Below are positions 6,651 through 14,220 of a stretch of 15,815 bases of DNA, in pieces. Every line of letters begins with the position of its first letter. Position 1 is the first letter of the stretch. The position numbers and the translations under genes were made by a program. Origin of the DNA: Bacteroidales bacterium (GTDB lineage Bacteria; Bacteroidota; Bacteroidia; Bacteroidales; UBA4181); assembly GCA_031287245.1 (NCBI GenBank), contig JAITTD010000053.1, forward strand, positions 1 to 15,815, in the 5' to 3' direction. The notes under the pieces were generated by a model. It was not told the origin of the DNA. It saw nothing but the letters and a program-made list of their open reading frames with translations, and ran no database searches.

Positions 6651-9303
6651 ATTGACAAGTGCGTTCTTTCTGAATGATTTTGACAATTTCTTCGCCCATG
6701 CCGATTTTGTAGCCAAAGAACGAATACAGGATACCGCCCATATCCGACAGATAGATTGTCAGCGGGAAATTATCCTCTATAGGCGTGTTCAGCACGTTGC
6801 AGGCGGTATTCAGCAGAGCGCGTTTATCATCCGTGCTCCACACGATTTGTTTGGGCAGTCCCTTGAACGCAGAGGCATCGAAGGCGGCGCTCAGTTTGTC
6901 GTCCGGCGTTGTCAGCAAGATGCCTCCTCCCCATTCTTCCAAAGTTTGTTTGGCAGCCGGAAGGTCTTGCAAGATGTGCTTGGACGGTTCTTTTCCCGGA
7001 TCGAGAATGCAAATCATTAACCCTTTGCCGTTGGATAACTGTTTCAACGATATTTTATCGCCATTTGCTTGTTGCACAGTGGTATTCATGTCTATGGTGC
7101 CTTTCTCTGTCAATTTTTCTAACACTTCGGGCATTTTAACACTCAGTGTCAACGGTTTTCCGTTTTCCAATTTAAAATATTTTGTGTAAACCGTCACAGA
7201 GCCGTCATGACCGCGACTTCCGGCTAAGAGGCGATAGTAGCCCTCGTCCAGATTCAACGAATACGGGAAGGTGGCAACAGCAGGGCTTCCTTCATAGTCA
7301 AGCGTATGAAAATCACCGTCTGCGAAGTATGCCAAGGTATAATGCGAGGTGTAAGACGGTTTTATCAAGTTGCTGGGGTCATTTTGCACCGTCAGTTTCA
7401 CCTTCGGAAGGTTGGTCGTTTGGACTTCTTTCTGTTCAAAAACGGCGTCCGTCCACTGTCCGTTCTCAAAATACTGAGGTTTGTAAGTGGCCGGTTCAAG
7501 CCTTGCGGGAATACCGAAACTGCGACAAGCCGCCACAAAACAGATATCTCGCGAACGGAAGTCGGCAGTGCCCAACTCATACACGCCTCTCGGGGTAAGC
7601 CTGCAATGGTAGTAATTCTCGTCGTTGTCAAGTTTCACTTTTTTCTTGATAGCATCAATGATATATTCGGGGTGAGCACGAACTTCATCCTGATCGGAAG
7701 CGCTGACAATGCTTTGAGCAAAACTTCGCCACGGCTGGATGATTTCCAACTCTATGCGCGGTGAGAGGATATAGGGAACCACCATATTTTCCGGTGTTCC
7801 GGCTTTTATCTTCAGGTTTTGCCTGTCTTGCAGGTGGTCAGCCAGAAAAGCAGCCGGCGTATCGCGAAGGTCTTTTTCACTGAGCGTGGCTAAAAACGGG
7901 AACAAATCGGGATGGTCTTTTTTCAGGATGATAAATTCTTTTATTTCCTGCCAGTTGCCTTGCGCCAGTTTCAGGTATTTCCACACTTCTACGCTGTTTA
8001 ACTTGTATTGTGCAGCGATTTCCTTCGCTGCGTTTTCCGTTGCAAACGTTTGTATATAGGCATTTCTGATAGAATCACCGTGAGCCAGACGGCGGGCATT
8101 GTTTTTCGCCAGTTCGGCAGGAAGTTTGGGTATCGGTCGTCCTTGCGGGATGTTCATCAGGTAGGTTTCGTCGTACTCTGCGTCTTTCTTCCGGTCTAAT
8201 TTCACGACAGTGATCGTTTCGTCCTTCGTCGATTTCCTGTATCCGTAGGCATTTTGCTTGTTTGCCCAAATCATAAGGTCGCCGCCGCCCGACATGATGG
8301 ACGTTTGACCGTTTTTGTCGGTGGTGTTGGCGGATATGGGATACAATTCGGCATAATTATACACTTTAAACTGTACGGTGGCGCCTTCCACAGGCTGGTC
8401 GTTCCCGTCCACCACCTGCACCAGCACTTTGCGCGTGGCAGCGTAGTTTGCCAGCAAGTTGATTTTGGAATAGAGCGGCGTTTCTAAGTTTTTTTCTTCC
8501 GCACCGGTGTATGCGCCGAAAACATTGGTGTGTACCATCATGGCAAGTGTGGCGGGAGCGGCAAACCAACCGGCATCCAATACTGCTTCGGGTTCGCAGG
8601 CGCCCATAAAGTGCCATTGACCGTCCACCCATACTTCCACCCATGCGTGATTGTCATCGGAATGTACCCAGCGCGGCGTGTAGCACTGGCGGGCAGGAAT
8701 CCCTACGGCACGCAGAGCAGTGGTGGTGAAAGTGGATTCTTCGCCGCAGCGCCCCCAAGCGGTGCGCACCAACGCCAATGGAGCCGAGGTACGAGGATCT
8801 GTGCCGCTGTATGAGACCTTTTCGCGACACCATTGATTGACTTCCAAAGCAGCATCCTGCATGGACAGATTTTTCACACGCTCTTTCAACTCATCGAAGA
8901 AAACAGAGCGGGCATCGTCCAAATTTTCGTTGTTGATGCGGTAAACCAGCACAAAATGGCGGAAAATATCGTCGGGAATGGTTTTGCACCACGGGAAATA
9001 ATCGCGGATGCGGAGCGCCTCGTCCACCAGATGGAGGAAAAAATCGCCATCGTAATCCGCTAAATCGCTGAGCGGCATATAGGCATACAGGAATTGCAGC
9101 GCTTCACGCTGTTCCGTCGAAAGATGGGGACGATCCAACACCGAGAACAAAGCCTGTTGACGCCCGGAGGCTTGGCTTTTGCGCTTCTCAAACTGTGTGT
9201 TTACTTGGTTACGGTACTGTTCATCTTTCAGAAAATGAGTGTTTCTTGAGTCACAGGACGCAAGTAAAATCACCAAAGAGAGGAACAAATGAAAATATTT
9301 CAT
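6649..9303 (-). CDS. Large transglutaminase-like lipoprotein
   Basis: An 884-residue predicted lipoprotein: signal peptide with lipobox LLASC, acylated Cys17. A transglutaminase/cysteine-protease-like core follows (about 150-240): WGRCGEES with nucleophile C186, GIPARQ, and DNHAWVEVW with H219. The usual third acid after the tryptophan strand is not at its normal place; E237 in GACEPE is a candidate. An Ig-like, carboxypeptidase-regulatory-type segment spans about 291-355 (VLVQVVDGNDQPVEGATV). A second, decayed copy of the core lies near 578-620 (FRSRDICFVAACRSFGIPAR, then YFENGQW), with F582 where the Cys should be. The C-terminus (about 735-880) resembles a thioredoxin fold without a CxxC. 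It probably acts on peptides or protein cross-links at the cell envelope. It has its own promoter and is followed, nearly overlapping, by the aldolase. Substrate unknown. Confidence 0.87.
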   Translation of the reverse strand: MKYFHLFLSLVILLASCDSRNTHFLKDEQYRNQVNTQFEKRKSQASGRQQALFSVLDRPHLSTEQREALQFLYAYMPLSDLADYDGDFFLHLVDEALRIRDYFPWCKTIPDDIFRHFVLVYRINNENLDDARSVFFDELKERVKNLSMQDAALEVNQWCREKVSYSGTDPRTSAPLALVRTAWGRCGEESTFTTTALRAVGIPARQCYTPRWVHSDDNHAWVEVWVDGQWHFMGACEPEAVLDAGWFAAPATLAMMVHTNVFGAYTGAEEKNLETPLYSKINLLANYAATRKVLVQVVDGNDQPVEGATVQFKVYNYAELYPISANTTDKNGQTSIMSGGGDLMIWANKQNAYGYRKSTKDETITVVKLDRKKDAEYDETYLMNIPQGRPIPKLPAELAKNNARRLAHGDSIRNAYIQTFATENAAKEIAAQYKLNSVEVWKYLKLAQGNWQEIKEFIILKKDHPDLFPFLATLSEKDLRDTPAAFLADHLQDRQNLKIKAGTPENMVVPYILSPRIELEIIQPWRSFAQSIVSASDQDEVRAHPEYIIDAIKKKVKLDNDENYYHCRLTPRGVYELGTADFRSRDICFVAACRSFGIPARLEPATYKPQYFENGQWTDAVFEQKEVQTTNLPKVKLTVQNDPSNLIKPSYTSHYTLAYFADGDFHTLDYEGSPAVATFPYSLNLDEGYYRLLAGSRGHDGSVTVYTKYFKLENGKPLTLSVKMPEVLEKLTEKGTIDMNTTVQQANGDKISLKQLSNGKGLMICILDPGKEPSKHILQDLPAAKQTLEEWGGGILLTTPDDKLSAAFDASAFKGLPKQIVWSTDDKRALLNTACNVLNTPIEDNFPLTIYLSDMGGILYSFFGYKIGMGEEIVKIIQKERTCQ

Positions 9304-9350
9304 GGCACTATATATTATGGTATCTGATTTGATTTAATTTAAAACTGCTG

Positions 9351-9381
9351 CAAAGGTACATGATTTTTTCAGATTCACAAG
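9351..9381 (-). promoter_or_regulatory. Bacteroidetes-type promoter of the transglutaminase-like gene
   Basis: On the minus strand CTTG (9381-9378) and TACCTTTG (9358-9351) are 19 nt apart, matching TTTG-N19-TAnnTTTG with one mismatch. The start would lie near 9344, giving a leader of about 40 nt. The transglutaminase-aldolase pair can thus be expressed independently of GH92. Confidence 0.65.
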
Positions 9382-9436
9382 TGCGTCTGTTTATCCAGTT
9401 CAGGTAGGCTGTTGTCACTAAAATAAAAAATAAAAT

Positions 9437-11680
9437 TTATTGTGGTGCTGGTAGCATTTCGAAGGATGGCGGTGCGGATGCCGCCCCCCACGCTTTGTTG
9501 GGCGTGTTGCCCATTGTCAATTCCAGCGTTCCCCCCTGTATCAACTCCTGATGGCTGAACCAGGGCTGATTCCACGCCTGCCCGTTGAGACGGGCTGATT
9601 GAATGTACATATTTTCAGGCGCATAATTGATGCACTGCACCGTGAATGTCTTCCCGTTGGCTAATTGTATGCTCGATTTTTCAAATACGGGACTGCCTAT
9701 CACATACATGGGAAGTCCGGGAGTGACAGGATAAAACCCTAATGATGAAAACACTACGAATGCTGTCATTCCGCCGCCGTCTTCATCGCCCGGAATACCC
9801 ATCAAATCGTTGCGAAACCATTGCGAGAGCAGCGTTCTTACGCGCTTCTGGGTTTTCCACGGCTGTCCGGCATAGCAGTACAGATATGGTATGTGCAGAC
9901 ATGGCTCGTTGCCCATCGAATATTGCCCTACGTTGCCCGTGTGGTCGGGATGCTGGTAATAGAAATTGTACCGGTTGCGCCCCAGTGGTTCGCGGAAAGT
10001 CCGGTCAAGGTTTTTGACAAATTCAGCCTTACCGCCCATCAGTTCAATCAAATCTGCAATGTTGTGTTGCACGTCCCAACGGTAAATCCAGCCATTGTTT
10101 TCATCGTAATAATCGCGCGAACCGGGACCTCCCGAAAAGCGGTAGTCAAACGGTTCGATAAAATTGCCCGATTTGTTTTTGGGATGGAAAAAGCCTGTTT
10201 CTGCATTGTATATATTGCGATAATTCAATGAGCGTTGCTGAAACTCCTTAAAAACCGCCTCATCTCCCAAAGATTTGGCTATTTGTGCCACACACCACTC
10301 ATCATAGCAGGCAGCAAGCGTAACGGCAACGGTTTGTCGGCGTTCCCACGACACTTCCTTGACGGTTTCTTGCTCTCCCTCTTCCAACGACGGGAAATAG
10401 CCTTTTTCTCGATAAACTTTGTCCAATTCCGTGGCAGGAACGCGCGACCACGGGATAAGCGACCTTTCGTTCATCGTTTTTGCAGCGACTTTCAAGCCTG
10501 CCCGAATGTCGAAGTTATGCAAGCCTTTGGTATAGGCATCGCAGATAGAAGCGATAGAGTGATTGCCGTTCATGGCGTGCCCGTCACCGCTGATACCCGG
10601 AAAGGTAGGCAGCCAGCCATCGCTTGACTGTTCTGCCAGTAAAATGTACGAGCGCAACATATCCTGTTCCATTTCAGGTTCAATGATGATGCGCAAAGGG
10701 TGTACAGCGCGGTAGGTATCCCAAATCCAGTCGTCGGTATAGACGGAACGCCCCTCATCGCTGTGTATTTGGTGGTCGGCGGCGCTAAAATACTGCCCGT
10801 CTTCCGAAATATTGACCATCCGCTCGCAGGTGCGATAAAGCGAGGTGTAAAAAACCGTTTTGGCGTTTTCATCCGTTCCCTCCACCTTGATTTTGCCAAG
10901 CGCTTCGTTCCACTTGTCGCGTCCCGCTTGAGCCAGTTTGTCCACATTGTAGTGGGCTATTTCCTTGTTCAGGTTCTTTTGCGCCTGTTCGATGCTGATA
11001 TACGACACGCCGTAACGGATATTGACAGAAGGAGAGTCGAAAGTCATTGCTATGGCTGACGAATGTTCGTTGTTTGTTTCCAAAACAGCCGTTTTTGAAG
11101 CCTTTTGTTCCGTTTCCAAGTACAAATATACTCGTGCAGGCACTTTGCCATCCGGCATCTGCCGAAAGTTTTCTAAATTCTGATACCCCTGCACTCCGTT
11201 TGCTGTCGCCTCTAATTTTCCGCTGCGAGTGGACAGTACTATATTCCCGTTGCCTTTGCGGAAGCCGAATCGGTAAATGGCTGAACGTTGTGAAGGCGCA
11301 AAATCAATTCCGATTTCTTCGTCGTCCAAATCAACAGAATAACGATAGGGTGTAATTTTTTCATTTCCATACGAATAACCATTTGGAAGGCTTTGTTCAA
11401 CTGCATTGACAGGGTCGAGCCGAAAAGCCGAACCGCCTCTGTGTCCGGTGACAATCAAGGGCAATCCCTCTATCAAATCGCCGGTATGGTTCTCCCTGTT
11501 GGGATATACGCGCAGCATACTGTTGGGAAGCTGTACCGTAGGGAAAGTGGACACTAACAGATGGCTAATGTTCCCGATATACGGGTTCACATAATCAACG
11601 GGAGTCCGTTCAGGGCTATTTTTTTGACAGGCTGTTGCCAGTAGCGAAACGGCGCAAAGACTGTAAATAAACGTTTTCAT
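9437..11680 (-). CDS. GH92 family alpha-mannosidase-like lipoprotein
   Basis: A 747-residue exo-acting glycosidase of family GH92, whose members are calcium-dependent inverting alpha-mannosidases that trim host or fungal mannans and N-glycans. A signal peptide with lipobox LLATAC (Cys18) points to a lipid-anchored envelope enzyme. The N-terminal beta-sandwich (about 27-260, opening VDYVNPYIGN) is followed by an (alpha/alpha)6 barrel with WDTYRAVHPL (320-329). The catalytic regions are intact: MGNEPCLHIPYLY (589-601) with the likely general acid E592, and PGDEDGGGMTAF (630-641) with acidic residues D632 and D634 for the base. Length is normal for the family. No SusC/SusD or other glycosidase is nearby. 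A gap of 133 bp with its own promoter separates it from the next gene. Linkage preference cannot be read from the sequence. Confidence 0.94.
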   Translation of the reverse strand: MKTFIYSLCAVSLLATACQKNSPERTPVDYVNPYIGNISHLLVSTFPTVQLPNSMLRVYPNRENHTGDLIEGLPLIVTGHRGGSAFRLDPVNAVEQSLPNGYSYGNEKITPYRYSVDLDDEEIGIDFAPSQRSAIYRFGFRKGNGNIVLSTRSGKLEATANGVQGYQNLENFRQMPDGKVPARVYLYLETEQKASKTAVLETNNEHSSAIAMTFDSPSVNIRYGVSYISIEQAQKNLNKEIAHYNVDKLAQAGRDKWNEALGKIKVEGTDENAKTVFYTSLYRTCERMVNISEDGQYFSAADHQIHSDEGRSVYTDDWIWDTYRAVHPLRIIIEPEMEQDMLRSYILLAEQSSDGWLPTFPGISGDGHAMNGNHSIASICDAYTKGLHNFDIRAGLKVAAKTMNERSLIPWSRVPATELDKVYREKGYFPSLEEGEQETVKEVSWERRQTVAVTLAACYDEWCVAQIAKSLGDEAVFKEFQQRSLNYRNIYNAETGFFHPKNKSGNFIEPFDYRFSGGPGSRDYYDENNGWIYRWDVQHNIADLIELMGGKAEFVKNLDRTFREPLGRNRYNFYYQHPDHTGNVGQYSMGNEPCLHIPYLYCYAGQPWKTQKRVRTLLSQWFRNDLMGIPGDEDGGGMTAFVVFSSLGFYPVTPGLPMYVIGSPVFEKSSIQLANGKTFTVQCINYAPENMYIQSARLNGQAWNQPWFSHQELIQGGTLELTMGNTPNKAWGAASAPPSFEMLPAPQ

Positions 11681-11708
11681 GGTTGTTTTGATAAAAATGA
11701 ATTGTTTA

Positions 11709-11716
11709 CAAAAGTA
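11709..11716 (-). promoter_or_regulatory. Candidate -7 element for GH92
   Basis: Minus-strand TACTTTTG matches TAnnTTTG and lies 28 nt upstream of the GH92 ATG. No TTTG is present at the -33 distance, so support is partial. Confidence 0.45.
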
Positions 11717-11790
11717 AGATAATAAATCGAAATCGTGATACCTTTAACAAATATTAAGATTTTTTCATAAAAACCGATATATTTAATGAT

Positions 11791-11798
11791 TAACTTTG
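11791..11798 (+). promoter_or_regulatory. Candidate -7 element for the membrane-fusion protein gene
   Basis: TAACTTTG matches TAnnTTTG and ends 21 nt before the ATG at 11820. The -33 position is A/T-rich but lacks TTTG. With the GH92 element it forms a back-to-back promoter region. Confidence 0.45.
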
Positions 11799-11819
11799 TC
11801 CAATTTTAAACCGTATGTC

Positions 11820-12875
11820 ATGAAATTAAAAACGATAATTATCATTGCGATAGTTCTTGCGTTTGCAGTCGCTATTATTTACAAAGTGGTCGCTTCCGAC
11901 TCTTCCCGAAATAAGGGAGGCAATTTTGTCCGTCCCGCTGTAATGGTCAATTTGCAGGTGATGAAACCGGAGAAATTTACCGAAACACTGTCGGTGATAG
12001 GTTCGGTAGAAGCCAATGAAGAAGTGGTTTTGAAGAGCGAGGTGTCGGGTAAGATTACCGGCATACACTTCACGGAGGGTACGCAAGTGGAAAAGGGTAC
12101 CTTGCTGATAAAAGTGTATGATGACGACCTGCAAGCCCAGTTGCTGAAAGCCCGTGCCAACCTGAGACTCACAGCGGATGTGGAAGCGCGTCAGCGGCAG
12201 TTGTTGGAGAAGGAAGCCATCAGCCGACAGGAGTACGATGTGGCGTATGCTAACCTGCAATCGGCGCAGGCAGACATTTCCCTGCTGGAATCGCAGATTT
12301 CCAAAACCGAAATTGTGGCACCCTTCGATGGAAAAATCGGATTCAGAAAGATATCCCCGGGCGAATACATTACTCCGGGCACCGATATTGCTTCCCTGGT
12401 GAGCGACAATCCTGTGAAAATACAGTTTGCAGTGCCCGAAAAATATGTGGGAACCATTGGCAAAAATTCTGTCATCAAATATACGATTGAAGGGATGCTC
12501 AGCGAGCGGACTGCCACCGTTTATGCGGTAGAATCAATGATAGACGCAGCCACCAGAACCTTGCAGATGAAAGCGTTGACGCCCAACAACGACAAATTGC
12601 TGACGCCGGGCGCTTTCGTGAGAATCAATGTATTAATGGAAACCAAGAAAAATATTCTGATGGTGCCCAGCGATGCTGTTTTATCGGAATCGGTGGGGCA
12701 GAAAATTTTTGTGTATCGCGGCGGCAATGTAGAATCGGTGCTGGTACAAACCGGAACCCGCACCAATGACAAGATAGAAATATTGACGGGGCTTAGCGAA
12801 GGCGATTCGCTCATCACAAGCGGTTTGATGCAGATTACGCCGCGTTCGGTTGTGAAACCGGCAAAAGTTCAATAG
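11820..12875 (+). CDS. RND-type efflux periplasmic adaptor (membrane fusion protein, HlyD/AcrA family)
   Basis: A 351-residue periplasmic adaptor that normally links an inner-membrane RND pump to an outer-membrane channel. An N-terminal anchor helix spans 5-22, with no lipobox. Two lipoyl-like half motifs (about 64-99, EVSGKITGIHFTEGTQVEKG, and 163-194, TEIVAPFDGKIGFRKISPGE) flank a helical hairpin (100-160) that contains the usual LLEKEAISRQEYD. A beta-barrel (about 198-275) and a membrane-proximal domain (about 280-345, MVPSDAVLSE, LTGLSEGDSLITSG) follow. I use the ATG at 11820 rather than the in-frame TTG at 11796. It looks intact, but no pump or channel gene follows: a hairpin begins 20 bp after the stop and the next large gene is convergent. 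It diverges from GH92. Partner genes may be elsewhere, or lost. Confidence 0.93.
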   Translation: MKLKTIIIIAIVLAFAVAIIYKVVASDSSRNKGGNFVRPAVMVNLQVMKPEKFTETLSVIGSVEANEEVVLKSEVSGKITGIHFTEGTQVEKGTLLIKVYDDDLQAQLLKARANLRLTADVEARQRQLLEKEAISRQEYDVAYANLQSAQADISLLESQISKTEIVAPFDGKIGFRKISPGEYITPGTDIASLVSDNPVKIQFAVPEKYVGTIGKNSVIKYTIEGMLSERTATVYAVESMIDAATRTLQMKALTPNNDKLLTPGAFVRINVLMETKKNILMVPSDAVLSESVGQKIFVYRGGNVESVLVQTGTRTNDKIEILTGLSEGDSLITSGLMQITPRSVVKPAKVQ

Positions 12876-12894
12876 TTCAGTTTGGACATAAAAA

Positions 12895-12931
12895 TTAGAA
12901 AGAGTTGGCGAGGGGCGTCAACTCTTTCTAA
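12895..12931. terminator. Strong hairpin, probable terminator after the adaptor gene
   Basis: The 13-bp arms TTAGAAAGAGTTG (12895-12907) and CAACTCTTTCTAA (12919-12931) are perfect complements. Three more pairs, one of them G-U, close a 5-nt loop. On the minus strand the stem is followed by TTTTTATG, the classical factor-independent form for leftward transcripts; on the plus strand it starts 20 nt after the adaptor stop without a long T-run. It is likely bidirectional. Confidence 0.75.
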
Positions 12932-12975
12932 CAAACCAAACAATTATCAATTAAACTAACCTTAAAAAATCATTT

Positions 12976-13004
12976 TAAAAATGCTCAATAACTTCATGAG
13001 CATT
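12976..13004 (-). terminator. Second hairpin, leftward terminator-like
   Basis: AATGCTCA (12980-12987) pairs with TGAGCATT (12997-13004) around a 9-nt loop. Read on the minus strand the stem is followed at once by TTTAAAATG and then a T6 run, as in a factor-independent terminator. It lies 45 bp inside the larger hairpin at 12895. Confidence 0.6.
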
Positions 13005-13035
13005 GTAATATCTTGTTTTTAACAGTCTTCGTTAT

Positions 13036-13057
13036 AAAAAAGTCGTTTTTTTACGAC
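13036..13057 (-). terminator. Short hairpin with T-run, leftward
   Basis: On the minus strand GTCGT (13057-13053), an A6 loop and ACGAC (13046-13042) are followed by TTTTTT. It begins 6 nt after the stop of the candidate small ORF at 13171-13064. The stem is only five pairs, so it is a weak call. Confidence 0.5.
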
Positions 13058-13063
13058 ATTTCC

Positions 13064-13171
13064 TTACAACGTGGTTCTGTACTTGCGTACAAAAAAAGAA
13101 CTTCTTACAAGATTGAAATTCTTACTACCAATCGTTGAAAAGTGGTGGCATTTATTTACCTTTCTTTTCAT
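13064..13171 (-). CDS. Candidate small ORF, 35 residues, basic (uncertain)
   Basis: An ATG at 13171 opens 35 codons ending at TAA 13066-13064. The product starts MKRKVNKCHHFST and ends VRKYRTTL, with many Lys/Arg residues, no hydrophobic segment and no family I recognise. In favour: it lies in an otherwise empty 427-bp gap, a small terminator-like hairpin follows directly, and a sigma54-like box plus a 12-bp palindrome precede it by 27-56 bp. Against: in A/T-rich DNA an ORF this short is expected by chance, and there is no Shine-Dalgarno or TAnnTTTG element on this strand. The segment may instead encode a small RNA, or nothing. Confidence 0.2.
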   Translation of the reverse strand: MKRKVNKCHHFSTIGSKNFNLVRSSFFVRKYRTTL

Positions 13172-13197
13172 GATGATAAAATTTATTAAATTAAAGA

Positions 13198-13227
13198 ACT
13201 GTTAACAGTAATACAAATACTGTGCCA
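13198..13227 (-). promoter_or_regulatory. 12-bp palindrome and sigma54-like box
   Basis: ACTGTTAACAGT (13198-13209) is a perfect palindrome, and a third half-site ACTGT lies at 13219-13223. On the minus strand TGGCAC (13227-13222), five bases and TTGTA (13216-13212) resemble the sigma54 -24/-12 pattern TGGCAC-N5-TTGCW, with T in place of C in the key GC pair. A start about 12 nt on would fall in the palindrome. Inferred regulatory region, unproven. Confidence 0.3.
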
Positions 13228-13262
13228 AAATTTCAAAAACGGTGAAAAAAAATTTAAAACCG

Positions 13263-13301
13263 GTAGAGGACGGGGCATGTAGAGGCGAGCATGAGGTCTA
13301 C
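13263..13301. repeat. Direct GTAGAGG repeat and weak hairpin after queG
   Basis: GTAGAGG occurs at 13263 and again at 13279, and either GTAGA can pair with TCTAC at 13297-13301. On the minus strand a T-rich run follows, so this could be a weak terminator for queG, or a decayed dispersed repeat. Confidence 0.3.
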
Positions 13302-13302
13302 T

Positions 13303-14220
13303 TTAGATTTTGTTCCCTAAATTTTTCAGATTCCTGTGCAAACTTTCAAATCCTGCACGCTGCAAGGGCGAATCTTTTGTCATCCGCTCAAAGTCTTCTT
13401 TGGAGAGGTTTTTCCAGTCGGTTTCATTCATGTTCAGCATCTCACGGTTGGGCTTAAAATCGCTGATTGCGGTCGGTTGCGCCTTTTTATTACATGGACA
13501 GGCGTTTTGGCAAAGGTCGCAGCCGAACAAATGGCGATGCAGGGACAACGGCGGGTGGAAATCCGTTTTGTGTTCAATGGTCAGGTATGACAGGCAACGG
13601 CGGGCGTCCACCACGTGGGGCGCCACAATAGCCTGCACCGGACAAGCGTCCATGCAACGGGTGCAGGCGCCGCAACGGTTGGCAATGGGCGCATCGGGTT
13701 CAACGGCGATGTCGAGAAATAATTCGCCCAGAAAGATGTATGAGCCGTATTGCGGATGAATGACGAGCGAGTGCTTGCCTGTCCAGCCCAATCCGCTACG
13801 AGTAGCCCATGCGTGTTCCATCACAGGCGCCGAGTCGGTAAAAACGCGCCCGTGCACAGCGCCGTAATGCTCGCGGATGGATCCCATCAAGCGGTGAAGC
13901 ATCGGTTTCACCACCCAATGATAATCCTTACCGTATGCGTATTTGGCAATTTGCGGCACATCCGCCCTTTGCCGAAAAGCCGGATAATAATTGACCGCCA
14001 GCGACACCACCGTTTGACAACCATCCACCAGCAAAGCGGGATTTTCGCGTTTATCGGTGTTACGAGCCATATATTCCATCGTTCCGTACATTCCGTTTTG
14101 CAACCAACGCTTCAAATATTGCGTTTCCTCAGGTATGGCTTCTGCTTTTGCAATGCGGCAATCCGCAAACCCAATGTTTCGCGCCGCCTCTTTGATGAAT
14201 GTACTGTCGTGCGTTAGCAT
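13303..14220 (-). CDS. queG: Epoxyqueuosine reductase QueG
   Basis: A 305-residue cytoplasmic enzyme that reduces epoxyqueuosine to queuosine in the wobble base of tRNAs with GUN anticodons, using cobalamin and two 4Fe-4S clusters. Seen: the N-terminal cobalamin-binding region with VVSLAVNYYP (71-80) and KYAYGKDYH (93-101); DSAPVMEHAWATRSGLGWTG (129-148) with the likely catalytic acid D129; a ferredoxin motif C183xxC186xxC189xxxC193P; RRCLSYLTIEH with C209; and GCDLCQNACPCN with C234, C237 and C241. All eight cluster cysteines are present. The protein lacks the extra C-terminal repeats of longer QueG forms. Its ATG directly follows the mazG stop with no gap, so translation is coupled. No other queuosine gene is in the window. 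Confidence 0.95.
   Translation of the reverse strand: MLTHDSTFIKEAARNIGFADCRIAKAEAIPEETQYLKRWLQNGMYGTMEYMARNTDKRENPALLVDGCQTVVSLAVNYYPAFRQRADVPQIAKYAYGKDYHWVVKPMLHRLMGSIREHYGAVHGRVFTDSAPVMEHAWATRSGLGWTGKHSLVIHPQYGSYIFLGELFLDIAVEPDAPIANRCGACTRCMDACPVQAIVAPHVVDARRCLSYLTIEHKTDFHPPLSLHRHLFGCDLCQNACPCNKKAQPTAISDFKPNREMLNMNETDWKNLSKEDFERMTKDSPLQRAGFESLHRNLKNLGNKI

Noticed and set aside
9437..11680. Part of a polysaccharide utilisation locus
   Set aside because: No SusC/SusD pair, hybrid two-component regulator or ECF sigma/anti-sigma pair is in the window.
13242..13457. Plus-strand ORF of 71 codons
   Set aside because: More than half is antisense to queG and the rest lies in low-complexity A-rich DNA; no family resemblance.
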